Source of the DNA: Roseburia sp. CAG:309
GTDB lineage: Bacteria; Bacillota; Clostridia; Lachnospirales; Lachnospiraceae
Direction of reading: 5' to 3'
NCBI GenBank assembly: GCA_000434115.1
Contig: FR893944.1
Location: forward strand, 296 to 28,034
Length of the DNA: 27,739 nucleotides
Shown: one piece after another, positions 1-7,570 of the stretch
Layout of the letters: the number at the start of each line of letters is the position of its first letter
Position numbering within the stretch: the stretch's first letter is position 1
Made by a program: the position numbers and the translations under genes
The notes under the pieces: generated by a model
Told to the model about the DNA's origin: nothing
The model's database searches: none
What the model saw: only the letters and a program-made list of their open reading frames with translations

Positions 1-33
1 GCCTTTTTATATTAAGTATTCGATAATTCTGTT

Positions 34-1704
34 TTAGAACAATCCGGTGATCTGTCCATTGTCATTGACATCAATGCACTCTGCTGCTGGAACTTTTGGA
101 AGTCCAGGCATAGTCATAACCGTTCCGGTAATTGCCACAACAAATCCGGCACCTGCCGATACGTAAATCTCACGGATATGGATCGTAAAGTCTTTCGGAC
201 GACCAAGCAGCGTTGGATCATCGGAAAGCGAATATTGATTTTTCGCCATGCAGACCGGCATATTGCCAAATCCTAATTTTTCCAGTCTAGCCAGTTCTTT
301 TTCTACCTCTTTATCATAAACCACATCTTTTGCTCCATAAATCTCTTTGGCAATCGTCTCTATTTTTTCCGTCAGAGATCTGGAATCTTCATACAGGCAG
401 TGGAAATTGCTTTCTTTGTTTTCAATGGTATCGATCACTTTATTTGCCAGTTCAATACCGCCTTCGCCGCCTTTTTCCCATACTTGTGACAATGCAAATT
501 CGCAGCCTCTCTCTTCGCAGAATTCTTTTACATAATTCAATTCCGCTTCGGTATCGGTCACAAACTGGTTCAATGTCACGACACAAGGCACGCCGTACTT
601 GGATACATTTTCAATGTGCTTTTCAAGATTCACAATCCCTTTTTTCAAAGCCTCTAAGTTTTCTGCACCAAGATCTTCTTTCTTTACGCCGCCATTGTAT
701 TTGAGGGCACGCACGGTAGCGACAAGAACTACAGCATCCGGTTTCAGACCAGCCATACGGCATTTGATATCAAAGAATTTTTCAGCTCCGAGGTCTGCTC
801 CAAATCCGGCTTCCGTGATTGTGTAATCTGCTAATTTAAGGGCTGTTTTCGTTGCTCTTACACTATTGCAGCCATGCGCGATATTAGCAAACGGACCGCC
901 GTGTACGAGTGCCGGTGTGTGCTCCAGTGTCTGGATCAGGTTTGGCTTCAATGCTTCTTTTAACAGAGCAGCCATTGCCCCAACTGCGTTGATCTCTTTC
1001 GCTGTTACCGGTTCCCCATCATAATTATAGGCAACGATAATACGTCCAAGACGTTCTTTCAGATCTTTCATATTGTCAGCCAGACAAAGGATTGCCATGA
1101 TCTCGGAAGCTACTGTGATGATAAAATGATCTTCACGGGTTACTCCATCTACTTTTCTTCCCAGTCCAACGGTAATATTACGAAGAACACGGTCATTCAT
1201 ATCGACGCAGCGTTTCCACACAATCTGCTTTGGATCGATGCGAAGAGCATTTCCTTGCTGGATATGATTGTCAAGCATTGCTGCCAGAAGGTTGTTGGCA
1301 GAGGTAATGGCATGAAAATCTCCGGTAAAATGAAGATTCAGTTCATCCATTGGTACGACCTGCGCATAGCCACCGCCTGCGGCACCGCCTTTTAATCCAA
1401 AACACGGTCCAAGAGATGGTTCGCGAAGAGCAATGATGGCTTTCTTTCCAATTTTATCCATTGCCTGACCGAGACCTACGGTCGTTGTTGTCTTTCCCTC
1501 TCCTGCCGGTGTCGGATTGATTGCTGTTACGAGGATCAATTTTCCATCCGGGCGGTCTTTGATCTGATCCCAAAGATCATCGGTAATCTTTGCTTTATAT
1601 TTTCCGTAAAGATCCAGATCATCCATAGTAATATCTAATTTTTCAGCTACTTGTTGAATCGGAAGCAGATCTGCCTCCATAGCGATTTCAATATCTGATT
1701 TCAT
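34..1704 (-). CDS. fhs: Formate--tetrahydrofolate ligase
   Basis: This enzyme makes 10-formyl-tetrahydrofolate from formate, THF and ATP in the cytoplasm, feeding purine and formyl-methionine synthesis and, in acetogens, the methyl branch of the Wood-Ljungdahl pathway. The 556-residue product has the family's usual length. The P-loop PTPAGEGKT lies at residues 64-72, followed by the very conserved stretch with EPSLGP and FTGDFHAI. A full AGGAGG box sits 9 bases before the ATG. It is the last gene of a minus-strand series, 50 bases after an ATP-grasp gene. That gap contains an extended -10-like sequence, so it may have its own promoter. No THF riboswitch fits in so short a gap. Presence of fhs alone does not prove acetogenesis, because it is common in Clostridia. 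Confidence 0.97.
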   Translation of the reverse strand: MKSDIEIAMEADLLPIQQVAEKLDITMDDLDLYGKYKAKITDDLWDQIKDRPDGKLILVTAINPTPAGEGKTTTTVGLGQAMDKIGKKAIIALREPSLGPCFGLKGGAAGGGYAQVVPMDELNLHFTGDFHAITSANNLLAAMLDNHIQQGNALRIDPKQIVWKRCVDMNDRVLRNITVGLGRKVDGVTREDHFIITVASEIMAILCLADNMKDLKERLGRIIVAYNYDGEPVTAKEINAVGAMAALLKEALKPNLIQTLEHTPALVHGGPFANIAHGCNSVRATKTALKLADYTITEAGFGADLGAEKFFDIKCRMAGLKPDAVVLVATVRALKYNGGVKKEDLGAENLEALKKGIVNLEKHIENVSKYGVPCVVTLNQFVTDTEAELNYVKEFCEERGCEFALSQVWEKGGEGGIELANKVIDTIENKESNFHCLYEDSRSLTEKIETIAKEIYGAKDVVYDKEVEKELARLEKLGFGNMPVCMAKNQYSLSDDPTLLGRPKDFTIHIREIYVSAGAGFVVAITGTVMTMPGLPKVPAAECIDVNDNGQITGLF

Positions 1705-1739
1705 TTCAACTTCCTCCTAAAAGAATCGTGTATTTAATA

Positions 1740-1748
1740 AGTATAACA
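1740..1748 (-). promoter_or_regulatory. Possible extended -10 promoter of fhs
   Basis: On the minus strand TGTTATACT (TGn plus a 5/6 match to TATAAT) lies about 35 bases before the fhs ATG, just after the end of the upstream ATP-grasp gene. I find no good -35 box at the right distance, so the call rests on the extended -10 alone. Confidence 0.4.
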
Positions 1749-1754
1749 TAATAT

Positions 1755-2672
1755 TTATTCAGCGGAAAGTATTTTCTGTATTTCTTTCATATAATTTGCT
1801 ACAATGTCCAGTTCCGGGCAGCACCGGTAAAGCATTCGTGTACCGGCGACATCCTCAATCTCACTGAAAACAGGGGTTCCGTCTTCCTCAAAAATAAAAT
1901 CAATCCCTGCCATGCCAAAGGAAAATTTTTTCAAAATGGCTTCGACCTCTTTTTGCGGAATCTGATCTTGGGAAACCGCCTCCACTTTGCCGCCGCGTGA
2001 AAAATTAGCGCGGAAATCTTCGTCAGAATGCCGCAGTATGGCAGCATAAATCTGATCTTTCAAAACATAGACACGCATATCCCGGCTCTCTTTTCCGACA
2101 GGAAGCATAGGCTGGATAACATAATCCGTCTCTCTCAGTGCCCTTTTCAGTTTGATAGCTTCGTTTTGGAACGAATAGACTTCGCTTCCACCGTGTCCAT
2201 CTGCGGTCTTAATAACAAAATCTTTGGCAGAACCGATTCTTGCTTTTTCCTGCTCCTTAAATTTGGAAGAAAAATCCATATTTTCTAATAAATACTGTCT
2301 GACTTCTTCCACAGAACAATCTAAAATTTCATTTACCTTGTCACTATTGCAGGTAACCGTCGGAGTGCAGAACACCGTATCTTTCAAATACTCTCGTGTC
2401 TTTCCTTTGTGATTACAGATCCCACTGACAAACGAGGAATTCCATACAGGAATCTTCCGGTTTTCAAATTCGGCATTGATCGCTGGACAAATCGCACGGA
2501 CAAGAACTGCACATGGCCTTATTCCTTTTTTCAGCAGCGAAAGATATTCGGTATCAAGAACCGCTTTTACCGCAATGTTATAAGGCTTTCCTCGTTCGGC
2601 AAACATTTCGACAAATGTAGAATTTCGATCAAGACCTGCCTTGTCATAAATCATCCATAATTCATTCGACAT
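1755..2672 (-). CDS. RimK-like ATP-grasp protein (second of a tandem pair)
   Basis: A 305-residue protein of the ATP-grasp superfamily, whose members join a carboxylate to an amine or thiol through an acyl-phosphate. Family signs are a glycine-rich lid region (KTADGHGGSEVY), the RimK-type DMRVYVL strand, FRANFSRGGK, and a C-terminal metal-site strand GIDFIFEEDGTPVFSEIED. The usual Mg2+ ligand pair E-x-N is here E271-x-E273, an uncommon substitution that may alter metal binding or mark a diverged enzyme. The start overlaps the upstream ATP-grasp gene by 11 bases and AAGGAG precedes the ATG, so the two are almost certainly translated together. The substrate is unknown; a peptide or amino-acid ligase is inference from the fold. 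No precursor peptide gene is visible nearby. Confidence 0.8.
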   Translation of the reverse strand: MSNELWMIYDKAGLDRNSTFVEMFAERGKPYNIAVKAVLDTEYLSLLKKGIRPCAVLVRAICPAINAEFENRKIPVWNSSFVSGICNHKGKTREYLKDTVFCTPTVTCNSDKVNEILDCSVEEVRQYLLENMDFSSKFKEQEKARIGSAKDFVIKTADGHGGSEVYSFQNEAIKLKRALRETDYVIQPMLPVGKESRDMRVYVLKDQIYAAILRHSDEDFRANFSRGGKVEAVSQDQIPQKEVEAILKKFSFGMAGIDFIFEEDGTPVFSEIEDVAGTRMLYRCCPELDIVANYMKEIQKILSAE

Positions 2673-3540
2673 GCGGCTGTTCTCCTTGTTTCTTTATGTA
2701 TTGTAGAATATACCAGGCAGTATTTACCCCCGTACAATCCAAAAGATTTTTAAAATGCGCATTGGAATTTACTTCGCATACAAGATAGCCGTCCGATCCG
2801 AACAGTAGATCAACACCGGCAAAATCACATTTCACAGCGCGGCATGCTTTTACAGCAAGCGTGACAGCTTCTTGATCCGGCTGATAGGCTTTCATTGTGC
2901 CGCCGTTGGAAATATTGGCACGAAAATCGGTTTCTGAGGTTCGCTCCATCGCGGCAACCACTTCGTCTCCGACAACCTGTAGACGGATATCACGGCCACT
3001 GCTCTCCCGGATAAACTGCTGATATAAAAACGGAACGGTTTCCAGTTTTTTTGTTAAAGCACATAACTCTTTATGATCTTTTGCCAGATACACTTGCTGT
3101 CCGAAAGATCCAAATGCTTCTTTTACAATAATTGGAAAATGTAATTTGCTTTGAATCTGCGATAGAAAATCCAATTGTGGAAAACCAATATTTTCATAGG
3201 TCATTGGTGCCGGGAAAGTCAACGGCTGCGGCAGACCATGCATCGAAAGTGCCAATGCGGTCTTCCGCTTGTCATCGCAGATTTCAATCCCTTCCGCCGG
3301 ATTGTATACCGGAATGCCACATGTAGCAAAGTATTTTGCTAAAAGGATATCTTTGTCCCAAAAGAGAACAAAATCCGGCTTTTTTTCCGTTGACAGTTCA
3401 AACATTCCCAAGAAACATTCACTGTTCGTTTTCACGAAAAGATCTATATTATGCTCTTTGGCTGCCTCCATAAAAAGATCCGTTAATTCGGAAAACTTAG
3501 ACGTATATAAAAAGCCGTTTACAATGATCCAGCCATACAT
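2662..3540 (-). CDS. RimK-like ATP-grasp protein (first of a tandem pair)
   Basis: A 292-residue ATP-grasp protein, similar in size and layout to its downstream neighbour but clearly divergent from it. It has an N-terminal pre-ATP-grasp domain (starts MYGWIIVNGFL), an ATP-binding lid with IVKEAFGSFGQQVY, the RimK-type DIRLQVVGDEV, FRANISNGG and the canonical metal ligands E256-x-N258 in CEVNSN. It starts 3 bases after the ftsK stop codon, and its ribosome binding site (GAGGAAGAGGG) lies within the last ftsK codons, so it is translationally coupled to ftsK. The family includes glutamate ligases such as RimK and LysX, but the acceptor here cannot be read from sequence. Confidence 0.82.
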   Translation of the reverse strand: MYGWIIVNGFLYTSKFSELTDLFMEAAKEHNIDLFVKTNSECFLGMFELSTEKKPDFVLFWDKDILLAKYFATCGIPVYNPAEGIEICDDKRKTALALSMHGLPQPLTFPAPMTYENIGFPQLDFLSQIQSKLHFPIIVKEAFGSFGQQVYLAKDHKELCALTKKLETVPFLYQQFIRESSGRDIRLQVVGDEVVAAMERTSETDFRANISNGGTMKAYQPDQEAVTLAVKACRAVKCDFAGVDLLFGSDGYLVCEVNSNAHFKNLLDCTGVNTAWYILQYIKKQGEQPHVE

Positions 3541-3543
3541 AAT

Positions 3544-6030
3544 TTAGCCCTCTTCCTCAAGATAATTTTCAAACTGTTCCATTGACATCAATATCACACG
3601 AGGTTTGGTGCCTTCTTCCGGTCCTACGACACCGGCATCGGAAAGCTGATCCATAATTCTTGCGGCACGATTAAAGCCGATGCGGAACACACGCTGTAAC
3701 ATACCGATAGAAGCTTTGTCTTTTTCGATAATAAATCTGGCAGCTTCGACAAATAATTCATCGCGTTCCGGGCCACTTACGACAGCACCGGAGGCTCCCG
3801 TGGATTTTGTGCCGACCGGATTTTCTTCGATATGTTTGCTGATTTCCTCATTGTAAGCCGGGCCATTCATATGTTCTTTCAGGAACGCAACGACTTGATC
3901 ACGTTCTTCGTCAGAGACGAACGCTCCCTGTACACGGACCGGCTTTGGATAATCCTGTGGAGCAAACAACATATCACCATTTCCCAGCAGTTTTTCTGCT
4001 CCGGAACCATCGATAATTGTCCGCGAATCAATCGCGGAGGATACAGAAAGGGCAATACGTGATGGGATATTTGCCTTGATCAGTCCGGTGATAACATTGA
4101 CGGACGGACGCTGCGTAGCAAGTACCAGATGGATTCCCGCTGCACGGGCAAGCTGTGCAAGACGACAAACGGCATCTTCCACTTCATTGGAGGCAACCAT
4201 CATAAGATCGGCAAACTCGTCAACCACAATGACGATCTGGCACATCTTTTCATACGTATTATCCTCATTGTGCTTCAAACCGGCGATCTTTTTATTATAA
4301 CTCTTGATATCGCGGACACCAAGTGCAGCAAATTTTTCATAACGAACCGTCATTTCCTGAACTGCCCAGTTTAATGCGGCAGATGCCTTTTTCGGATCCG
4401 TCACGACAGGGATCAGCATATGCGGAATATCGGCATACGCCGTCAATTCAACCATTTTCGGGTCAACCATGATAAATTTGACATCATTTGGGTTTGCCTT
4501 ATATAAGATACTCATGATCAGTGTATTGATACATACTGATTTACCGGAACCCGTAGCTCCGGCAATGAGCATATGCGGCATTTTTGCGATATCGGTCACA
4601 ATCGTCTTTCCACCGATGTCTTTTCCGACAGCAAATGTCACATTGGATTTTGCATTGATAAATTCCGGACTTTCCAGAAGTTCACGCAAAGTAACCGTGT
4701 TTCTTTTGGCGTTTGGAACTTCAATTCCGACTGCTGCTTTTCCCGGGATCGGTGCTTCGATTCGGATATCGGAGGCCGCCAGACTGAGTTTGATATCGTC
4801 TGCCAGACGGGTAATACTGTTTACTTTAACCCCCTGCTCAGGAACCAGTTCATACCGGGTGACACTAGGGCCACAGCTGACATCTCCCATTTTTACTTTA
4901 ACCCCAAAACTGTCAAGGGTATCCTGAAGTTTTTTCGCTGTTTGCAGCAAATCCCGGTCGCTTTGTCCATTGCTTCCCTTCTTTGGCTTGGAAAGCAGAT
5001 CAAGCGATGGAAATTTATATTCGGAATCCTGCGAAGGTGCTGACGGCGGCTTGAGATTCGATTTCACTTCCGCTTTTTTTGAATCTGCCGAAATGGTTTC
5101 CTGTTTTTCCGGTTTTGGAAGTTCTTTTTTCACAGCAGAGGATTCTTTTCGCTCTGTTTTTTCCGGGTTTTCCGTTTTTGATTTTCCAAATTTTGTCTCT
5201 AGTTCTTCTTTGTAAACGGTAGGCTCCTGCTGTCCCTCTCGAATAATTGAGATTTCCCGAATGTTCTCTTTGGCAGATTTTTCCTCTTTTACCGGCATCT
5301 CCTTAGAAGATTTCTCTGTCGTTTTTTGCGGCTCGGAAAGTTCTTTCATTTTTCCCTTATCTGCTTTCTTACGACGTTTTCTGTCTGCAAAAGTATGGGT
5401 CTGCATGGTACGCTCATGGTCTTCCTGATAACGGATATCCGGTTCTTCATATTCGATATATTCTTCCTGGTCTTCTTTATGTTCCACATACAATTCGCGG
5501 ATTGCTGAAAAAATAAGTTTTCTCGTCGTTAGCATGACAAAAAGAAGGGTCAGTCCTAAAATGATAATGATCGCCCCGGCTCTTCCCAGCAGTGTCCCCA
5601 GTAATGTCGAAAGAATCCCGCCGATAAATCCACCGCCGATATGCTCGGAACTGGATTCTTTAAAAATGTCGATCAGGTTTGAGATATCGGGATCGATCAC
5701 CCACTGAAAGATCGCACATAAACATATGTAAAGGAGGGCAAGATAAATGATCTTGCGCCGCACTTCCGGATTTTCGGGATTGGAGATAAAGAAACCGCTT
5801 CCAATCGGAAATGCCAGTGGAAAGATATAAGCGGTGATTCCAAATAATCCGAACAAAAGACTTCCAATCAGATTTCCTACCGGTCCGCACATTCCAAATA
5901 AACTAAGCAGTGCCAGTAAGGAAAATATAATGATCGCAAGCAATGTGATTTCTTTTGCTAATGGAGAACTTGTTTGTTTTGAATTTTGTCTTTTCTTTTT
6001 TGTTTTTGAATTTTTTGTCTTTGACGCCAT
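3544..6030 (-). CDS. ftsK: DNA translocase FtsK/SpoIIIE
   Basis: A membrane-anchored, hexameric ATP-driven DNA pump that clears chromosomal DNA from the division or sporulation septum. The 828 residues run as follows: a lysine-rich N-terminus, four hydrophobic membrane segments between about residues 27 and 170, a long charged linker rich in Lys/Glu/Ser (about 175-350), the motor domain with Walker A GATGSGKS near residue 490 and Walker B VDEFADLMM near 605, and a C-terminal winged-helix gamma domain (about 765-828, with MLQRVFRIGFNRAARIMDQL) that reads oriented KOPS/SRS sites. It lies 35 bases after tepA, as in Bacillus subtilis, where tepA lies close to spoIIIE. The ribosome binding site (GAGG, about 11 bases from the ATG) is weak. 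SpoIIIE versus general FtsK cannot be decided from this gene alone. Confidence 0.96.
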   Translation of the reverse strand: MASKTKNSKTKKKRQNSKQTSSPLAKEITLLAIIIFSLLALLSLFGMCGPVGNLIGSLLFGLFGITAYIFPLAFPIGSGFFISNPENPEVRRKIIYLALLYICLCAIFQWVIDPDISNLIDIFKESSSEHIGGGFIGGILSTLLGTLLGRAGAIIIILGLTLLFVMLTTRKLIFSAIRELYVEHKEDQEEYIEYEEPDIRYQEDHERTMQTHTFADRKRRKKADKGKMKELSEPQKTTEKSSKEMPVKEEKSAKENIREISIIREGQQEPTVYKEELETKFGKSKTENPEKTERKESSAVKKELPKPEKQETISADSKKAEVKSNLKPPSAPSQDSEYKFPSLDLLSKPKKGSNGQSDRDLLQTAKKLQDTLDSFGVKVKMGDVSCGPSVTRYELVPEQGVKVNSITRLADDIKLSLAASDIRIEAPIPGKAAVGIEVPNAKRNTVTLRELLESPEFINAKSNVTFAVGKDIGGKTIVTDIAKMPHMLIAGATGSGKSVCINTLIMSILYKANPNDVKFIMVDPKMVELTAYADIPHMLIPVVTDPKKASAALNWAVQEMTVRYEKFAALGVRDIKSYNKKIAGLKHNEDNTYEKMCQIVIVVDEFADLMMVASNEVEDAVCRLAQLARAAGIHLVLATQRPSVNVITGLIKANIPSRIALSVSSAIDSRTIIDGSGAEKLLGNGDMLFAPQDYPKPVRVQGAFVSDEERDQVVAFLKEHMNGPAYNEEISKHIEENPVGTKSTGASGAVVSGPERDELFVEAARFIIEKDKASIGMLQRVFRIGFNRAARIMDQLSDAGVVGPEEGTKPRVILMSMEQFENYLEEEG

Positions 6031-6065
6031 ACTCTTTCAAACCTCGCTTTGTTTTCTGGGGGTAC

Positions 6066-6692
6066 TTATTGCGGACCCTTTTTCAAGAAATCCATCACGT
6101 CGGAAAGCGTTCCTACTTTGTCTACAAGCCCCTCTTTCACGGCCTGCTCACCGACAAGGAGCGTTCCCAGATCTTTGGCAAACATGGAAGTGTTCATCAT
6201 CAACTCTTCCACATGGGTTTTGCTGATTCCCCGTTTTCGGACGATAAAATCAACGATTCTCGCCTGAATTTTTTCAAATTGATCATAGCTCTGCGGTGCC
6301 CCAAGGATCATGCCGCTCATCCTCACCGGATGAAGGATCATCGTCGCACTCGGTACGATACAGGAAAAATCTGTCGCTACCGCAAGGGGAACTCCGATCG
6401 AATGACTGTCTCCTATGATAAAAGACGCCGTTGGAGTTTTTAATCCGCTGATCATCTCGGCAAGTGCCAGTCCACAGGAAACGTCACCGCCAATCGTATT
6501 AAGAATAAATAATATCCCTTGAATCTCACTATTTTCATCATAAGCCGCTAACATAGGCAGCAAATGTTCATATTTTGTCGTTTTGGCAGTTCCGGAACTG
6601 CCCTCATGTCCTTCAATCTCTCCAATGATCGTAATGATCTCAATGCCTCCGATGCGGCATTCTCCAAATTCTTTGATCTGATCCGTATTCAT
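6066..6692 (-). CDS. tepA: ClpP-like serine protease, TepA (translocation-enhancing protein) family
   Basis: A 208-residue ClpP/crotonase-fold peptidase. It matches the TepA (YmfB) group: TTKYEHLLPMLAA, NTIGGDVSCGLALAEM, then the nucleophile region GDSHSIGVPLAV with Ser98 and the histidine region MILHPVR with His121. In B. subtilis TepA was reported to aid presecretory protein handling and it sits next to spoIIIE, the same arrangement as here. AGGAGG is 9 bases before the ATG. It has no signal peptide, so it should act in the cytoplasm. Its real substrate remains poorly known. Confidence 0.88.
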   Translation of the reverse strand: MNTDQIKEFGECRIGGIEIITIIGEIEGHEGSSGTAKTTKYEHLLPMLAAYDENSEIQGILFILNTIGGDVSCGLALAEMISGLKTPTASFIIGDSHSIGVPLAVATDFSCIVPSATMILHPVRMSGMILGAPQSYDQFEKIQARIVDFIVRKRGISKTHVEELMMNTSMFAKDLGTLLVGEQAVKEGLVDKVGTLSDVMDFLKKGPQ

Positions 6693-6740
6693 ATGTCATA
6701 ACCTCCTGTTAAGAAGTAGTATGACAGTTTTTTGCAGATC

Positions 6741-7550
6741 CTATACGTCATTTTGGAGAAAGGATGTATATAAGGCCGGTTTACGATCCTTTGCTATCGG
6801 AAAATCTTTTTTCCAGCACCGGACACGGTCAGGTTCTATCTCTATCATAAGGCATTCATCTCCATAAGAGGTCGCTTTGTAAGCGACAGAAAGCCGTCTG
6901 CCATCATAATCGTACGCAGCACTGGAAGCCTCATAATCGAGCGACACATCCCTGCCAATCCGGTTGACACCCAACAGATATGACTGCGTCTCTACTGCTC
7001 TTGCCGGAAGCAGGGCATTCCAATGTGCGACACGCCCTTTCGGCCAGTTTGCGATCACAGCAATCGCATCACAATTCCGCATAGCCTGATAAAGTTCCGG
7101 AAACCGCAGATCATAGCAGATGGATAACCCCAGAGTTACGCCATCGACGGAAACGGTAACCAAACGGTCACCTCCGCAATAATGCCGGTTTTCCTCTCCG
7201 TAGGAGAACGGATGAATTTTCACGTAATCTCCAAGAAGTTTTCCGGTATCTACGACTGCCATATGATTTTTCGCAAGACCGTCTTTTTCTCCTTTTTCGA
7301 TATAGCCAAAACCGATCGCGATGGCATATTCTTTTGACCGTTGTTTAAAAAAACTCACTGTCTCGGAAGCTTCGCCCGCCGGCTCACCGTATTCCTGCGG
7401 ATTCATCGTAAATCCGGTCAGTGTCATCTCCGGAAAAAGGATAAGGCGAGCCCCGCATTTCGAAGCTCGCTTTATCAATTCCAAACACTTATCCCGATTT
7501 ACAGACTTATCTTCCCAGGTAATGTCCATATTGGTAAGTGCAATCTTCAC
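6741..7550 (-). CDS. Carbon-nitrogen hydrolase, omega-amidase (YafV/NIT2)-like
   Basis: Nitrilase-superfamily amidase of 269 residues from the chosen GTG start. The Glu-Lys-Cys triad is visible as FPEM (E41), DYVKIHPF (K111) and LSICYDLRFPE (C145). The stretch IANWPKGRVAHWNALLPARA followed by VETQSYLLGVNRIG resembles omega-amidases, which hydrolyse 2-oxoglutaramate and 2-oxosuccinamate. The substrate assignment is inference. An in-frame ATG at 7631 would add 27 residues lying over the 3' end of pnp. I prefer GTG at 7550 because family similarity begins there (VKIALTNM) and GGAG lies 11 bases upstream, just past the pnp stop. It follows pnp by 20 bases, in the same operon. Confidence 0.85.
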   Translation of the reverse strand: MKIALTNMDITWEDKSVNRDKCLELIKRASKCGARLILFPEMTLTGFTMNPQEYGEPAGEASETVSFFKQRSKEYAIAIGFGYIEKGEKDGLAKNHMAVVDTGKLLGDYVKIHPFSYGEENRHYCGGDRLVTVSVDGVTLGLSICYDLRFPELYQAMRNCDAIAVIANWPKGRVAHWNALLPARAVETQSYLLGVNRIGRDVSLDYEASSAAYDYDGRRLSVAYKATSYGDECLMIEIEPDRVRCWKKDFPIAKDRKPALYTSFLQNDV

Positions 7551-7570
7551 TCTGTTCTCATCTCCAGGAT

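Noticed and set aside
1705..1754. Possible THF riboswitch before fhs
   Set aside because: The 50-base gap is too short for the known aptamer and shows no matching structure.
4469..5043. Overlapping plus-strand frames of about 150 codons opposite ftsK
   Set aside because: Antisense shadows of the conserved motor domain; no family resemblance.
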